In this document: positions 10,034-22,610 of the stretch, piece by piece | Layout: every line of letters begins with the position of its first letter | Position numbering within the stretch: position 1 is the stretch's first letter | Assembly: GCA_023213395.1 (NCBI GenBank) | Contig: CM041465.1 | Span: forward strand, 22,258,001 to 22,322,000 | Reading direction: 5' to 3' | DNA length: 64,000 bases | Origin: Cycas panzhihuaensis | Lineage: Eukaryota; Cycadophyta | Program-made: the position numbers and the translations under genes | Notes under the pieces: model-generated | Seen by the model: the letters and a program-made list of their open reading frames with translations, nothing else | Told to the model about the DNA's origin: nothing | Databases searched by the model: none

Positions 10034-12814
10034 TGGATGCGTATCTACGGGTTGGCCGCTATGCTCAATAAGAATGAAGATAGTCAACAACAGATGTTGA
10101 GGGTGTGGATGAGAACCTATAAGCAAAGGGAACACCACGCAGGGTATCTGTGCGCTGGAGCACGAGTTTGGGACCTGCAAATGGCACCCAACCACCTTGG
10201 AATAGCTTTTAATCCAAAAGAAAAGATGTATGCAGGGGTAGCCTAGATGGTCTCAAGAGGAAGGTCCTCCCACCCTTGGATGGATGGAAGGAAAGGAGAG
10301 GAATCCTTAATAGGGTTTCTTAAGATGAAGGAAAACAAAGGTGATAGGGTATAGGCGAAGGGCTTAGGATGAATGTGAGTAGGCTTCCCTAGATTATTTG
10401 GTTTAGACAAATATAACTAAGGGAAGGAGTAAGAAATGGGCTAAAAAAGGCAACTCTTTCCTTTTCTCTCTCTTTCACTCAATAAAAAAAGGATAAAAAA
10501 AAAAAGAAGTACAAGCAACTCACATGTAAGGAAGTGAACTAGATGAGATGCATCTATGGGTATTTTTGGGATAGATAGGAGAAAGGAGGAGGAATGTATT
10601 TCCTACTATGCCCTTTCCTATAAGAAAATAAACATGCAATATTCTTATGTAAAAGATGCAAGTAGCTAATTGATTTCTCCCATTTTTTCTCTTATGTGAC
10701 CTATTAGATTAATATAATAGATTTTGTACAAAATCCAAAAAGGAAAAGAGGTGGCTAGAAAGAGGGGCGGAATATACCTGGAAAATGTGGCAGTTGATGA
10801 AAGACCTTCCTCGTGTGCAACATATGCCCTCCCACTAATTGGATGGTGTGTGACTAAGGTTGAGGTGGAAGACAAGGGCTTCCTTACCTTCCCCTTATGA
10901 AAGATAAGCAGAATGGAAAAGATAAAGGAAGCAAATTAAGCAAAGGAAAAAGGGAGGGTAAAGGCTTACTCGAGATCAAACATCTTTTCTTTTTGCGGAT
11001 GTCACTTCAAACCTACACACACAAGAGTTTCTCCCTTCCAAGAAGGGGCTATAAGAAGGCTATATGTATGCAAATATATGTAATATAGATGCTAAAACAT
11101 TATATTTAAATTAAAGTAACTACTGCTGCAAATAACTCAACTTTCTTGAAAGTAAGCACATACATCAAGCAAGAAAAATGGAAAGGTAGCCTCAGGATGG
11201 TAAAACCCTCTGCTGAAGTCCTCCACACAGCTTTTAGGTACAATAAGGTAGGGGTATGTGGTAGTTTATGGATAGCCAACAAGCATAAGAATGTATGGGG
11301 TAAGATGTTGAAGAGGTACCAAGGTAACAAAGTCACTATGGATAACGATCTATCATACAAGTCTCACTAAAGACCCTAAGGGATATTGGGCAAATGTAGG
11401 GGCATGAAGGGGGCCTAAAAGAGGGACGTGCAAGCCTGGAACTAGCATAACAAGGGTTGCATATACTGATATCTAGCACAGGCTGAGACTCCACCCTCTC
11501 CTAGTTAACCTAAGAAAAGCATAGAAGTAGGAGAAGAAATACGGGAAGGGGGTTGCCCTTGGAGAGTAGGTCTGAGTGGGACGCATCCCACCTTATTCCC
11601 TTCACCCAATCTATATGAGCCTTCTCCCACTACTTTCTTGAAGAAAACCAATAGAGAAATGGGATGGAAATAGGAGAGTACAAAGCTAAACTCAAAGAAA
11701 GGCAACTTCTACTAAAGTCAAAATGGAAGAGAGTGGGAAAATATACTTGAAAATGAGTCTAATATGGAAAGAATACACATAAAACTCTGAAAACAAGACC
11801 AAAGGTACATGCTGGGCTAAGTCTATGGTGGATTTTCCCCTACAACTAGTGAGAAAGAGGAGGTCCTGCAGGATTTGCAGGAGGTTCCCCTAAAAAAGGC
11901 TCTAGAAGACACTTGCTGAGGCGTATTTGAAGGAGAAGCATGAAAATCTTACTTGAAAGTGCTTAGAGGAGGGTCTCCCACCACAGAGAAGAGATGTTGT
12001 AGGTGGATCATGAGCTGGAGTAGCAGGAAACGTAGGATTACAGACACACCTATGGAAGGGAGGATGAAAGGAGTAGAAATGCAGCAGCAGAATATGAAAT
12101 TGGGGAGCCAAGAGATGTGAAATGATGATCTTTTTGGGATTTATACCCATCTCAACCCTAATTGATTATTTAGGGCACGAATAGGGCTGAGCTGGGTGAG
12201 CGGCCACGTGTCAATTCTACAGAAAAGGCAAGAATTATCGCGATAGATATAAAAAATAAGTTGCAATAGTTGTACCATTGTAAACTTCGTGGTACTGCTT
12301 AGTTTACAACAGTGTGGGGCCAAGGAGCCAAAATGGCCACAATCAAGATTTTGGGAGCCCTAAAAGGTGATGTGGTAGACCTGAGAGGGGCTGGCCCTCC
12401 TATCCAGGTGGCTAGGGACAATCCGAGAGGCATACGAACTAGACTAAATGAACCATTAATGACTAAAGTCCCAGAAATATCGTGATAGGGACATAGGGTC
12501 AAGGTATGAGCAGATCATACAAGTCAGAATGAGGCTTAGGGTGGTGTGGAGGTAGTGTAGAGGGTCGTAGAGTTCTGTGGAGATGCTTACCTTGTGGAAA
12601 GGTAGGTCATGTGGGTCATCATAGGGTCACAATATGACAAGCAATATGATCAAGTAGCGGATGCAAGGTGATTATATAAATGAAGCAAGTAGTCATGCAA
12701 TGAGGCAATACTTCTGTCAACCTTTCCAAAAAAATAATAAAGTGAAAAGGAAGAAGCATACCTGTGCTTACCTAAGTCGACCTATGCATATCCATTCCCA
12801 ATAGCTAGGAAACA
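10034..12814 (-). repeat. 5' LTR of T2
   Basis: A 2781-bp LTR bounded by TGGATGC (left) and GGAAACA (right) on the + strand. It contains a G-box core CACGTG at 12205 and a 28-nt imperfect palindrome at 12280-12307 that recurs in the T3 and T4 LTRs. Apparent small open frames here differ between copies and are not called. Confidence 0.85.
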
Positions 12815-14010
12815 CACATTTATTAGCTTACATCTCGGTATTCCTTTCTTGGAATGGAAAAACCTTTGTGCTTGTAGGTTTGGCGATGATATGTGTGGAG
12901 GAAAGGAATGCTTCAATCCAGGTAAGTTTTGCCCCTTTATTATGATTTCTTTTCTTTCTTTTCTTGCATAGCATCCATTTTCTTTTGCCTCTTCCTCTTG
13001 TTTCCTTTTTACATGGGGAAGGTAAGGAAGCCCCCATCGACTTCGGCAACATCCTCTTTAGCAATGGTCGCATGATGAGTAAATACTAGAGGTTGTACAC
13101 GGACCACTAGTGGGGCACCTCTTTCAGCCAAGCTATTTTCTGGGTACGTACCTCCTCTTTTGACATGCCACTTCCCCCTTTATCATTATTGGAGTGTATG
13201 TCCTTGCAATATTAAGACATATAAAGAAAAAAATGAAAACAAACTAGCTTTTGTGCATGTGCATGTTGCATAGGTAACTTTATAGGAAATAACATGCCAT
13301 AATGATTACAATCTTTCCCCCCTTTTACCTCAACATAAACACCCTTTTAGTCTTGCATCATTTTAGAGTACATGCTTAGACTTGCATGACACATTTTGGT
13401 TATCCCTTTACTTCATAAAATGAAAAGGAGGGAGAGGGATTGCATTGTGTGTTTGTTTTTTTTTCCTTTGTGATAACATACAACACTCCCTTACCACACA
13501 CTCTACGCATCTAACCGTTTATGGCCTTATTCACCATTGTTGAGGCTTGAACCCTCTTCCTCTTGCTTTCATAGTAATTAGGCCTTCACTCTCAACCTAT
13601 TATTCTTTCATATACTCACCTTGAGTCAATGAATCTAGGGAACTTTAGTTGTACTTATCTCACATCCATTCCCCTGTTATTTGCACTCATTGCGCTTGCA
13701 TCTCATCCTTCTTCTATAGGGAACCCCTCTTTCAGTGGGTCTTCCTCCTCCTTCTGGCCATCCGAGGGTAGGAGGACCTTGCCTCCTGGGGTTTACTCAA
13801 GATACCCCTACATGCATCTTGCCCTCGAAGCCAAAAGTGAAAGTTACTTTAAGGAAGTTAGGCACCATTCGTGGGTCCCGAACTCACGCTCTGGTGCACG
13901 GACACCCTGTGTGGTGTTGTCTTCTACTTATAGGACCCTATTCACATTCTGGTATTGACCGTTGACTACCTTAACCCCTATTAAGTGTAGTGACCATCCC
14001 GCAGACACAA
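12815..14010 (+). repeat. 5' LTR remnant of T0
   Basis: The 3' part of an LTR in the + orientation. It matches the T1 LTR along its second half: the GGTAAGGAAGCCCC block near 13021, the CCATCCGAGGGTAGGAGGACC block near 13759 and the GGTCCCGAACTCACGCTC block near 13877. The end near GCAGACAC (14001-14008) is blurred, and the expected primer binding site seems deleted, because leader sequence follows almost at once. Confidence 0.7.
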
Positions 14011-14197
14011 TTCCAGTAGCTTTCCCTTTTGATCTCGTTAGGCAGCCCCCAATGTATGCACTGCCTTATTTCTCCTTTTTTCCAGTGCATAGGCAGGACT
14101 TGCATGTGATGATTCTCATGTCACTTATGAGGCCTAGCCCCGTTGTTGGAAGAGCCTTCATATCATTCCCTTATCATATCGGATCCTGATCCAATCA
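14011..14197 (+). other. 5' leader remnant of T0
   Basis: It aligns with the T4 leader (63133-63372, opposite strand), for example AGGCAGCCCCCAATGTATGCACTGCC and the CATGTGATGATTCTCATGTCA block, but is shorter by a deletion near its start that includes the primer binding site. Confidence 0.6.
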
Positions 14198-15433
14198 TGG
14201 AGGGATCTCTTTTAGATTGGGCATACCATGCTTATGTGTCTGATTCCCTTGATACATCTACTTCCTTCCAAGGGTCTGCCCAAGGAAGCAAAGATCCCAT
14301 TTATTATTCAAATGACTAGCCACACCCCTAATCTTACAATTCCACTAATCATAAAGTAGAACCTTTATATCCTTTAGAGTTTCACCACCACCATGGTGAT
14401 TCTCGCGAGGATCACCCTATCAGGTTTGCTTTGTACAAGGCTCCTTCTACCTCTTACGATCAGGTAGATACCCCTCCCGCTGATGTAGTAGAAGCCTTGA
14501 GCCAATGTTTTCAAGCTGCCCGTCTTTGACCATACACAAAGTGGGTTGAGAATGTCTTGTGAAGTGTTGTGCCCCCTTCTTCTATATCTCCTTCACCTCG
14601 CTCATCTCATTCAGCTGCTTTACCCATGATGAGCCTGCCTTTTACCTCTTCTTCTTCCCCCAATGGTGTATGTTCCTTGGGGACCAATCAAGGCATGTCA
14701 TCTGCTCAACTCGGGTTAAGTATGCCCCTAGCTAGTCAAACCACTAGTCCTTCTCCTACCGTTGTTTATCCACCTACTAGACCTAGGGGGCCCACATGCC
14801 CCCCTACTTCTAGTTATGTGGGGTCCATCCCCACATAATCCTAATACTAACCTAGGGACCCTTCTCCCTATATACCTCTCAGTTACACTACTAAATCGTG
14901 GGGGCATGGTAAAGGGAACTCCCTACCTGCTTATAGGGTGGACCCTCTGCATCCTTATAGGGTTGCACCACCCATGGGTGTCCCATATGGGCGGAATCTG
15001 CTCCCCCATCCCTCCTTTCTGCCATCTCATGTGACACATCACATCGCACCTTTGCAAGGAGGGCCAACTCCTTCCCAAGGCATCTTCCCTTAAGCTCCTT
15101 TTCAACAAGGAGTGTTCCCCCTGGGAGGGATGGGTCTATCACACTTATCTGCTCCCATATAGGTTTCTTTGAATGTGGGATTTGTGCCTCCTCACTAAGC
15201 GGTGGGAGGACAACATCCCCTTTCAAACCAAACCCTCTAAGGAGGATTTAGGTAAACCTACCCACCATCATTTCCAGGTTCTATTAACTCTATAGTCAAG
15301 TCAAGGGCACGCCCTTTTATGGACTATTGGTCAACCCCCTTATCCATTGAGGCACTAAGAACTAACTTACCGCCTCACCGTCCTAAAGTCCCCAAATTCA
15401 ATGGGACTTTATCGCAAGACCTAGTGGAGCATG
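14198..15433 (+). pseudogene. T0 gag, part 1 (before K2)
   Basis: ATG at 14198 opens MEGSLLDWAYHAY, equivalent to MEGYPSDWAYHAF in T4, so this start is chosen. A low-complexity Ser/Pro/Thr-rich segment (14560-15000) follows, then the start of the gag core near 15330 (IEALRTNLPPHRPKVPKFNG). The frame is broken several times. K2 interrupts at 15434 within the gag core. The protein would form the particle. Confidence 0.7.
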
Positions 15434-16077
15434 TGTTGGGTATTGTGACAACAATTATGGGGCTAAAATTATGGCATGTTTTCAGTGCGGTTTCCCCCCC
15501 AATCTTTCTTACGGGGTTCCAAGGGGGTGGGAGCCCCCCTTGGCTGGAGGGTGTGGGGGATATAGAACGCCCCCTGCTAGGAGAGGGGTTGGGGGTGATA
15601 GCCCCTAACCTAAAAAATTAGCCATGTAAACCTTATCAAAATGTAAAGAGAATCAGGGTCGTTCGATACAAATACCTTAGATTCTATGGTTGAGATTTAG
15701 GTCTTGGATGTTCCTCTCATGTAGCCCGTTTTAGGGTTTTTCTTATTATGTAGTAATGTAATGCAATATAACTCTGATGAGAGCAGTAGCTAATTGTTGT
15801 TCCAAAGAGCACACTATAACTGTGATGTACTATTTCTCCATTCTACAGTAATAAAGATCGATACCTTTCCTGTGTGGATATTTCCCTAGCACACTGCTAG
15901 GGTTTTACTACGTTATATCGGGTGCACATGGGATGTTTAGCTTTTATTTTCTTGTTACTATATAATATTTGATTTTACAACTTGCATGTAATTTTAGGTT
16001 TTGATTTCTGTAACTAGTTGTAAGAATGCAATAGACCTTGGTGGTGGTTAAAGGGTTGGGACCTTGTATTCTCAACA
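15434..16077 (+). repeat. 5' LTR of K2
   Basis: TGTTGGGTATTG to CTCAACA, equal in length to its partner at 20118-20761, with scattered substitutions and short indels in the G/C-rich patch around 15490-15600. Confidence 0.93.
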
Positions 16078-16078
16078 A

Positions 16079-16091
16079 GTAGTATCAGAGC
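16079..16091 (+). other. primer binding site of K2 (mutated)
   Basis: GTAGTATCAGAGC follows the LTR by one base. It differs by one base from the usual copia site TGGTATCAGAGC for initiator methionine tRNA, which is intact in K3. Confidence 0.75.
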
Positions 16092-16148
16092 CACTCTTTT
16101 TCTTGCAGCAGGTTTGTGAAGGTTTTAGTGTCATCTTTTCTATACCAA

Positions 16149-16920
16149 ATGGTGAAACTAGCCAAAGTTTAAGGTGGAGAAATTCAATGGCAAGAACAAC
16201 TTTGAGTTGTGGAAGCTAAAAGCATATGATATTCTTATACAACAGGGTTTGTACAAAGCCCTTGCAGGCAAATCGAGGAAACCCGTAGGGATGGGTGATG
16301 ATGAATGGGATGATTTAGACAAAAATGCACTTAGCACAATATGATTATGCTTGGAAGATGAAGTCTTGTTTAACATTGCAGGGGAGCAGGCAACAATAGG
16401 ATTATGGACCCGGTTGGAAGGCCTGTATATGACCAAATCAGTAACGAATCAAATCTACCTGAAGAGGTAACTATACTCGTTACAGATAAAGGAAGGTATA
16501 AAAATTGATGACCATTTAAATATTTTTAATACTCTTATTTGTCAATTGACTAGTATCGATGTTAAAATTAAGGATGAGGACAAGGCTGTTACCTGGTTAT
16601 ACTTATTACCTGAATCTTGGGATAATATTGTCACCTCAATTAGTTTTAGCACTACAGATGAATTGGAATATGATTCTGTCATGAGTGCTTTGCTAATGGA
16701 AGAAGTGCAAAGGAAGTATAGTCTTGAAACCTCCACATCAGAAGCCATGATAGTAAGGGGTAGAACGTTTGAGAGAAGACAAAACTCCAGGGATACATTG
16801 AGGTCTAAGTTAAAGAGCAAAAAGAGTAAGCTCAGGTATTAGCATTGTAATAAAACCAGTCACCTCAAGAAGGATTGTTACAAAAGGAAAGAGTTCCAGA
16901 AAAAGGAAGATCCTGCCAAA
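16149..16920 (+). pseudogene. K2 gag
   Basis: A copia gag of the UBN2 type: the ATG at 16149, F-N-G-K-N-N-F-E-L-W-K-L-K near 16181-16220, LYKALAGKSRKP near 16250, then the helical segment KDEDKAVTWLYLLPESWDN near 16570-16625 and a CCHC knuckle near 16840-16880 (first Cys lost: stop, then HCNKTSHLKKDC). Stops occur, for instance TGA for CGA near 16342. It would package element RNA. Confidence 0.8.
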
Positions 16921-18110
16921 GAGGTGAATCAAGTAGAGTCAAATCAAGGTATGGATGATGATGACTTAGTCGCTTATAATGTTTCTCATTATCACCATGA
17001 CTGGTTATTAGATTTAGGTGCTTCGCACCACATGTGTCCACACAAGAGTTGGTTCTCATCATACCAAACTCTTGATGGTGGTGATGTGCTTATGGGAAAC
17101 AAAGTTTCTTGTAAGATGATAGGCATTGGTAGCATTAGAATTAAGATGTTTGATGGGGTAGTCAGAACATTCACTGAGGTTAGACATGTACCTGATTTGA
17201 AAAGAAATATGATTTCCTTGGGTGAATTAGATTCAGGTGGTTTTAAGTATACAAGTCATGAAGGAGTCCTAAAGGTATCAAAGGGTGCCTTGGTTGTTAT
17301 AAAAGACTTAAAGAAAGTAAATCTTTATATTTTAGTGGGAAGTATAGATGTCAGCCAAGCAGATATAGTGTCAAAGACTGCAGAAGATCCTGCTCAGCTA
17401 TGGCATCAGAGACTTGGGCACATGAGTGAGAAAGGACTTAAGGTGCTGATAAACCATAAGTTGCTTCCTAACTTGCAGCTTTCAGATTTGGCTTTCTATA
17501 AACATTATGTTTTTGGAAAATAGTGTAGACTCAGGTTTAAAGCAGGGAGTCACACTAGTAAAGGCATTCTGGATTACATACATTCAGATGTGTGGGGACC
17601 ATCCCCTAAAATATCTTATGGAGGATCATTATATTTTGTCACATTTATAGATGATTACTCCATGAAGGTATGGGTCTATTTTTTGAAAAAGAAATCTAAA
17701 GTTTTCAGTGTGTTTAAGCAGTTCAAGGCTTTAGTTAAGAATAGTACTGGTAAGCTAATCAAATGCTTAAGAACTAACAATGGAGGTCAGTTCAACTCCT
17801 TGGAGTTTGAGAACTATTGTAGAGAAGCTAGGATCAAAAGACATAAGACCACTAGCTATACTTTGCAGTAAAATGGCATTGCTGAGCACATGAATAGGAC
17901 ACTCTTGGAAAGAGCAAGAAGCATGCTAAGTAATGCAGGAGTGGAGCAGGGCTTATGTGCAGAAGCTATTCAAATAACTTGCTATCTAGTAAACAGGTCA
18001 CCATCACTTGCAATAGATTACAAAATTCCTAAAGAGGTATGGACTGGACATCCATGTGATTATTCAAATTTAAGAGTTTTTGGTTGTGATGCTTATGCCT
18101 AGACTGACAA
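16921..18110 (+). pseudogene. K2 protease and integrase
   Basis: The protease active site is WLLDLGASHHM near 17002-17034, where the Ser/Thr of D-S/T-G-A is replaced by Leu. The pre-integrase zinc region follows (LWHQRLGHMSEKGL near 17399-17440). The integrase core runs from HSDVWGP (17581) through YFVTFIDDYS near 17635-17663 to the D residue position N in TNNGGQF (17773, D lost) and the C-terminal VFGYDAYA-like block near 18090. Several stops, including TAG after FGK (17521) and TAA before NGI (17870). Confidence 0.85.
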
Positions 18111-18534
18111 AAGTAAACGTTCAAAGTTAGACCCAAAATCCAAGAGATATATCTTTGTTGGTTATGGTGATAAGGATAGTGTGAAGGGATACAGGTTGTG
18201 GGATCCTACTACCCACAAAATCACCATTAATAGAGATGTCATATTTGATGAATCTCCCCTTGTAAAATCAGGCAGTGTAGAAGTTGAAATGAAACAGGAG
18301 CAACAAGATGAACATTAATAAGTTATGTTTGACATGTAGCCATCTGTGGAATCATAAGATTATGAAGATCTTTCTAAAGATGAATTAGCAGTAGATTCAC
18401 AGGAGTATGTGGATACTCCTCTGCCAACAGTTAGAAGATCTATATGAGTTAGTCATCCACCTAACAGGTACAACCCTTCTATTTCTATTGCTTTAGTTTC
18501 TAACGATGGTGAGCCCATATGTTATCAAGAAGTA

Positions 18535-20068
18535 GTAGATGATATCCATGGAGAGAAGTGGATAAGGGCTATGCAGGAAGAGATAGATGCCTTGAAGAAA
18601 AATAATTTATGGGACTTGGTAGAACTTCCATATGGCAGAAAGACTATTAGTTGCAGGTGGATTTTCAAAAAGAAAACAGATGTTGATGGAAAGGTTGATA
18701 AATACAAGGCAAGACTAGTGGATAAAGGTTTTACATAGAAAGCAAGTATTGACTTTCATGAGATCTTTTCACCAATTGTTAAACTTGTTTCAATTCGAGT
18801 GCTGTTAGCATTGGTGGCTTCTCTTGATTTGGAGTTGGAGTAGTTAGATGTGAAAACAACTTTTCTACATGGAGATTTAGATGAGGAGATCTATATAGAT
18901 CAACCAAAAGGGTTTGTACAAGATGGCAGGAAAAGACTTATTTGCAGGCTTAGGAAATCATTATATGGTCTAATGCAATCACCCAGGCAGTGGTACAAGA
19001 AGTTTGATACCTTCATGGAGAGCCAAAATTTTAAAAGAAGTGAGTATGATTATTATGTTTACTTTAAATTTGTGGACAATGGCTTATTCATTATCTTGGT
19101 GTTATATGTTGATGACATGCTGGTTATAAGCAAGAGCATGGAAGAAATCAATAAGCTAAAGACCTAATTGGCTAGGACTTTTGATATGAAGGATCTAGGA
19201 GATGCAAAACAAATCTTAAGCATGGAGATACACTGAGATAGGAAAGATGGTAAGCTATGATTATCACAGCAAAAATATGTAGAGAAGGTGCTAACCAAGT
19301 TTGGTATGGCAAATGCAAAACTAGTAAGTATCCCATTGGATTCCCACTTCAAGCTTTCTTTGAATTTGAGTCCTAGTAGTGAAGAAGAAAAGGCTTATAT
19401 GACTCATGTGTCTTATGCCAGTGTAGTAGGAAGTTTGATGTATGCCATGGTATGTTCAAGACCTGATATTTCACATGCAGTTGGTGTAGTTAGTAGGTTT
19501 ATGGCAAATCCAGGAAAGGAACATTGGGCTGTAGTGAAATGGGTGTTTTGGTATTTGAGAGGCATGAGTGACTACTGCATCACCTTTGGAGGTACATATA
19601 ATTAGGTTTATGGATATGTCGATTCAAACTTTGTAGGAGATTTAGACAAAAGAAGGTCTACTTCAGGTTATGTTTTTACTCTTACAAATGGTCTAGTTAG
19701 TTGGATGTCCAAATTGTAGAGCACAATTGCACTGTCAACCACAGAAGCTGAATATGTTGCTCCAGCACATGCTTGTAAAGAAGCAATTTGGTTACAGTAT
19801 CTATTGGTTGATCTTAGAAGGAGATAGGAAAATGTAAAGGTATTTTGTGACAGTCAAAGTGCCATTTACTTAGCCAAGAATCCAACTTATCACAGTAAAA
19901 CAAAGCATATTGCTCTTAAGTACCATTTTGTTAGACAGGTTGTGAAAGCAGGTAGAGTTGCACTTGAGAAGATGTACAACAATCATAATTATGCTAATAT
20001 ATTCAAAAAACCAGTACCAGTAAAGAAGTTCAAATGGTGTTTGACTTCTCTTGGCTTGTATAAAAGAT
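18535..20068 (+). pseudogene. K2 reverse transcriptase and RNase H
   Basis: The RT begins with IHGEKWIRAMQEEIDALKKN (18545-18604), continues with the CRWIFKKKTDVDGKVDKY block and the KTTFLHGDLDEEIY block near 18855-18890, and has the catalytic YVDDML at about 19106-19123. RNase H follows: GYVDSNF near 19612, STTEAEYVA near 19735-19760, CDSQSAIYLAKNP near 19848-19890 and TKHIALKYHFV near 19900-19930. About ten in-frame stops are present, mainly TAG for CAG and TGA for CGA. Confidence 0.85.
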
Positions 20069-20106
20069 GATGAAGGGTCTAGGAAAGGTACCAGGTAATT
20101 GTTGTC

Positions 20107-20117
20107 AAGGTGGAGAT
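20107..20117 (+). other. polypurine tract of K2
   Basis: AAGGTGGAGAT directly precedes the 3' LTR, identical to K1. Confidence 0.8.
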
Positions 20118-20761
20118 TGTTGGGTATTGTGACAACAATTATGGGGCTAAAATTATGGCATGTTTTCAGTGCGGTTTCCCCCCCTAATCTTTCTCAGGGG
20201 GTTCCAAGGGGGGCGGGAGCCCCCCTTGGCCGGAGGGTGCAGGGGGCGTGGAATGCCCCCACTAGGAGGGGGTTCAGGGGCGATAGCCCTAACCCAAAAA
20301 ATTAGCCATGTAAACCTTATCAAAATGTAAAGAGAATCAAGGTCGTTCGATACAAATACCCTAGATTCTATGGTTGAGATTTAGGTCTTAGATGTTCCTC
20401 TCATGTAGCCCATTTTAGGGCTTTTCTTATTATGTTGTAATGTAATGCAATGTAACTTTGATGAGGGTGGCAGTTGATTGTTGTTCTAGAGAGCACTCTG
20501 TAACTGTGATGTACTATTTCTCCATTCTACAGTAATAAAGATCAATACCTTTCCTATGTGGATGTTTCCTTAATACACTGCTAAGGTTTTACCATGTTAT
20601 ATCGGGTGCACATGTGATGTTTGGCTTTCATTTTCTTGTTACTATATAATCTTTGATTTTAGAACTTACATGTAATTTTAAGTTTTGATTTCTGTAACTA
20701 GTTGTAAGAATGCAATAGATCTTGGTGGTGGTTAAAGGGTTGGAACCTTGTATTCTCAACA
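20118..20761 (+). repeat. 3' LTR of K2
   Basis: TGTTGGGTATTG to CTCAACA, 644 bp, followed by the target duplication GCATG and T0 gag sequence. Confidence 0.93.
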
Positions 20762-21860
20762 GCATGCTCATAGCTTCTCTATGGCATGCATTGACTACTA
20801 GGCCTACAACCACATTCTCATGAAATTATTTCCATGATCTCTTTAAGGCGATGCCCTCAAATAGTTTTATCACTTACCTGCACATTCTATCTTTTCATTC
20901 CAACAGCTCGTGGATGGGTTCGTCAACTACTTTGATGTGGCTTGTCTATTTGAGAGTGGAATGAAATCCCTTTTGTCGCTTAAACAAGGTTATGATGAAA
21001 TGAATCATGACTTTGTGCAGCATTTCCATGACCTTCTTTATTCCACTAAGGCTAATTTACCTGAGGAGTTAAAGATGGACCTTTTTATCAATGCCCTTCA
21101 TCCTGAAGTTTACATAGAAGTCCTCAAGATGGTGGAAATCACATGCGACTCTGCCATAGCGAAGTGCTTGGCACTTGAGGCCATTGAGATCTAGGCTGGA
21201 CTCAAGAAGCCTCTAAAGTCCTCACAACGACGTGAGGTACCTCCACCACCAAAAGAAACTAAAACCCAGTAACCCATTAGGTCTTCTTCCAATTCTATTG
21301 AGAAGACCCTAGATCCCCTTACTTCAGCCATACGTTCATTCGAATGTACTATGAAGGATCTCAAGATCTAGGCTCCTTCATCTCCTATGTCTAATAAGCT
21401 AGTTCATCAGGCTTCCCAAGCTACTCCTTCCAAGGGTGGCAATACCTAGTCCTCTCAAGCGAGGAAACTTGGCTCCTCCCTTGAGAAGAAATGGTGCTCC
21501 ATCCATGAGGAGTGCTTCCTTGATGATTTACGGTGTCAAGACCAACATCTTAAGGTTGCCCCACAATGTGACTCTCCCCCCAAATGGGTGTATAGACCCA
21601 ACCTAGACCAGCTCGTTCATAGAGATCCCTTCCCGAAATATGGGGAATGTGATCGCAACTCCTAGTAGAAGAACAACCAGAACCGAGGAAGGTCTCCAAA
21701 CCCTCACCTTTCATAAGCCAAAGGGAACGGTACAAGGAATTCATCCTCTTCCTTGGGTTCCTCTAACTGACATACCTCTTCACCTTTGTGATCCCAGAAT
21801 AAGGGAAAGAAGGTCACTTAGTTGCTTAAGACTACCCCATTATATGCCTTAACCCGGTCT
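20762..21860 (+). pseudogene. T0 gag, part 2 (after K2)
   Basis: This continues the gag core from 15433: a helical gag segment (LVDGFVNYFDVACLFESGMK near 20906-20965, SLLSLKQGYDEMNHDFVQHF near 20971-21030, ELKMDLFINALHPEVYIEVL near 21068-21127). It is followed by a charged linker and a C-x2-H-x4-x-x-x-C type motif (WCSIHEECFLDDLRC near 21493-21537), which stands where other Tat gag proteins have a zinc-binding motif. The matching sites in T3 and T4 read WCSVHGECFH and CSVHGECFH. Stops are frequent. Confidence 0.75.
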
Positions 21861-21989
21861 TAAGCGATCAAAGAGGCGAATAGTGCCTCTTCATCTACAT
21901 CTCACCTTGTTCCTCTTTTGGAAGCCCCTACACTCCCCAAGACCATTTCTGTACACCCAGTCATTATGACTTTCAAAGGGATCTTCCCC

Positions 21990-22610
21990 AACCCATTACA
22001 AAAGGGAAGCCTTTCTTTGTCATTGATGAGATCCATACTATGGCCTCTAGAATATCCATAATGGATGTCTTGAGGAGCTGCCCTGAATAATGCATACTAC
22101 TCTTGGAGGCCTTAGGATTAGGTAATATGCTCGTTCATGCCTTGGGTATCACCCCAAGTCATGATCCTATCATCTCCTTTTATCCTAAGGATCTTCCCCC
22201 TGCTAGTAAAAGGGAGCGCCAATGGCACTTCCCTTTCACTAATACCATCGATACTCTGGACTGTACCTTGTAAAGAACCATTATTGATAATGGTTCTTTC
22301 ATTAATGCCATGCCCATGCATGTTATGTAAGAGCTTGGCATATCAACTTTAGATCTGCTTTTATGGTGGTATCAAGGCTACAATGATAGTGAAAAGACAC
22401 CCTTGGGATCAGTGTCTATCCCTCTTACTCTCGAGGACAAGACTATCCTCATTGATATTGTAGTCCTCGACGTTGACATCGACTACAATCTTTTATTGGG
22501 ATGCTTATGGCTTGACTAGATGGGAGTCGTGTGCTCATCCCATTGGGGATAACTTAAATTCATCCACGAAGGGCAAATGAGAGTCATCTCCTAGGAGCTT
22601 CCTCCCACTA
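21990..22610 (+). pseudogene. T0 protease
   Basis: The retropepsin-like active site is TIIDNGSFINAM near 22277-22312, followed by DYNLLLGCLWLD near 22484-22519 (LLLGRPWL in T3 and T4). D-N-G-S in place of D-S/T-G-S is shared by T0, T3 and T4 and, from memory, is usual in Tat/Ogre-type elements. Stops occur after RTIID's upstream codon (TAA for CAA near 22271) and before GVVC. It would cleave the polyprotein. Confidence 0.75.

Larger units (their letters stand above)
9847..12814 (-). mobile_element. Tat-like gypsy element T2, 5' end
   Basis: This is a 187-bp piece of the 5' leader, a primer binding site and a full 5' LTR, all on the - strand. The rest lies left of K1/T1, outside the window. 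The leader piece matches the T4 leader at 63195-63372. The outer LTR end at 12814 is followed by CACAT and then by the LTR of T0, so T2 is inserted within the 5' LTR of T0. Confidence 0.8.
15434..20761 (+). mobile_element. Ty1/copia element K2, complete structure (Tork/TNT1-like)
   Basis: This 5328-bp element has two 644-bp LTRs (15434-16077 and 20118-20761), a primer binding site, a polypurine tract and gag-pol in the usual copia order (integrase before RT). The 5-bp target duplication GCATG is exact on both sides (15429-15433 and 20762-20766). The joined flanks restore the gag alignment with T4. Internal stops and small indels make it non-coding. Confidence 0.95.

Noticed and set aside
10037-12502. 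Several 60-85 codon frames within the T2 LTR
   Set aside because: They are not open at matching positions in the LTRs of T1, T3 and T4.
12839-13080. A host gene exon with splice-like GGTAAG sites
   Set aside because: The block aligns with the T1 LTR (about 5640-5870) and is LTR sequence of T0.
16546-16842. Separate host gene of unknown function
   Set aside because: It is the gag of K2, in order with its protease and within its LTRs.
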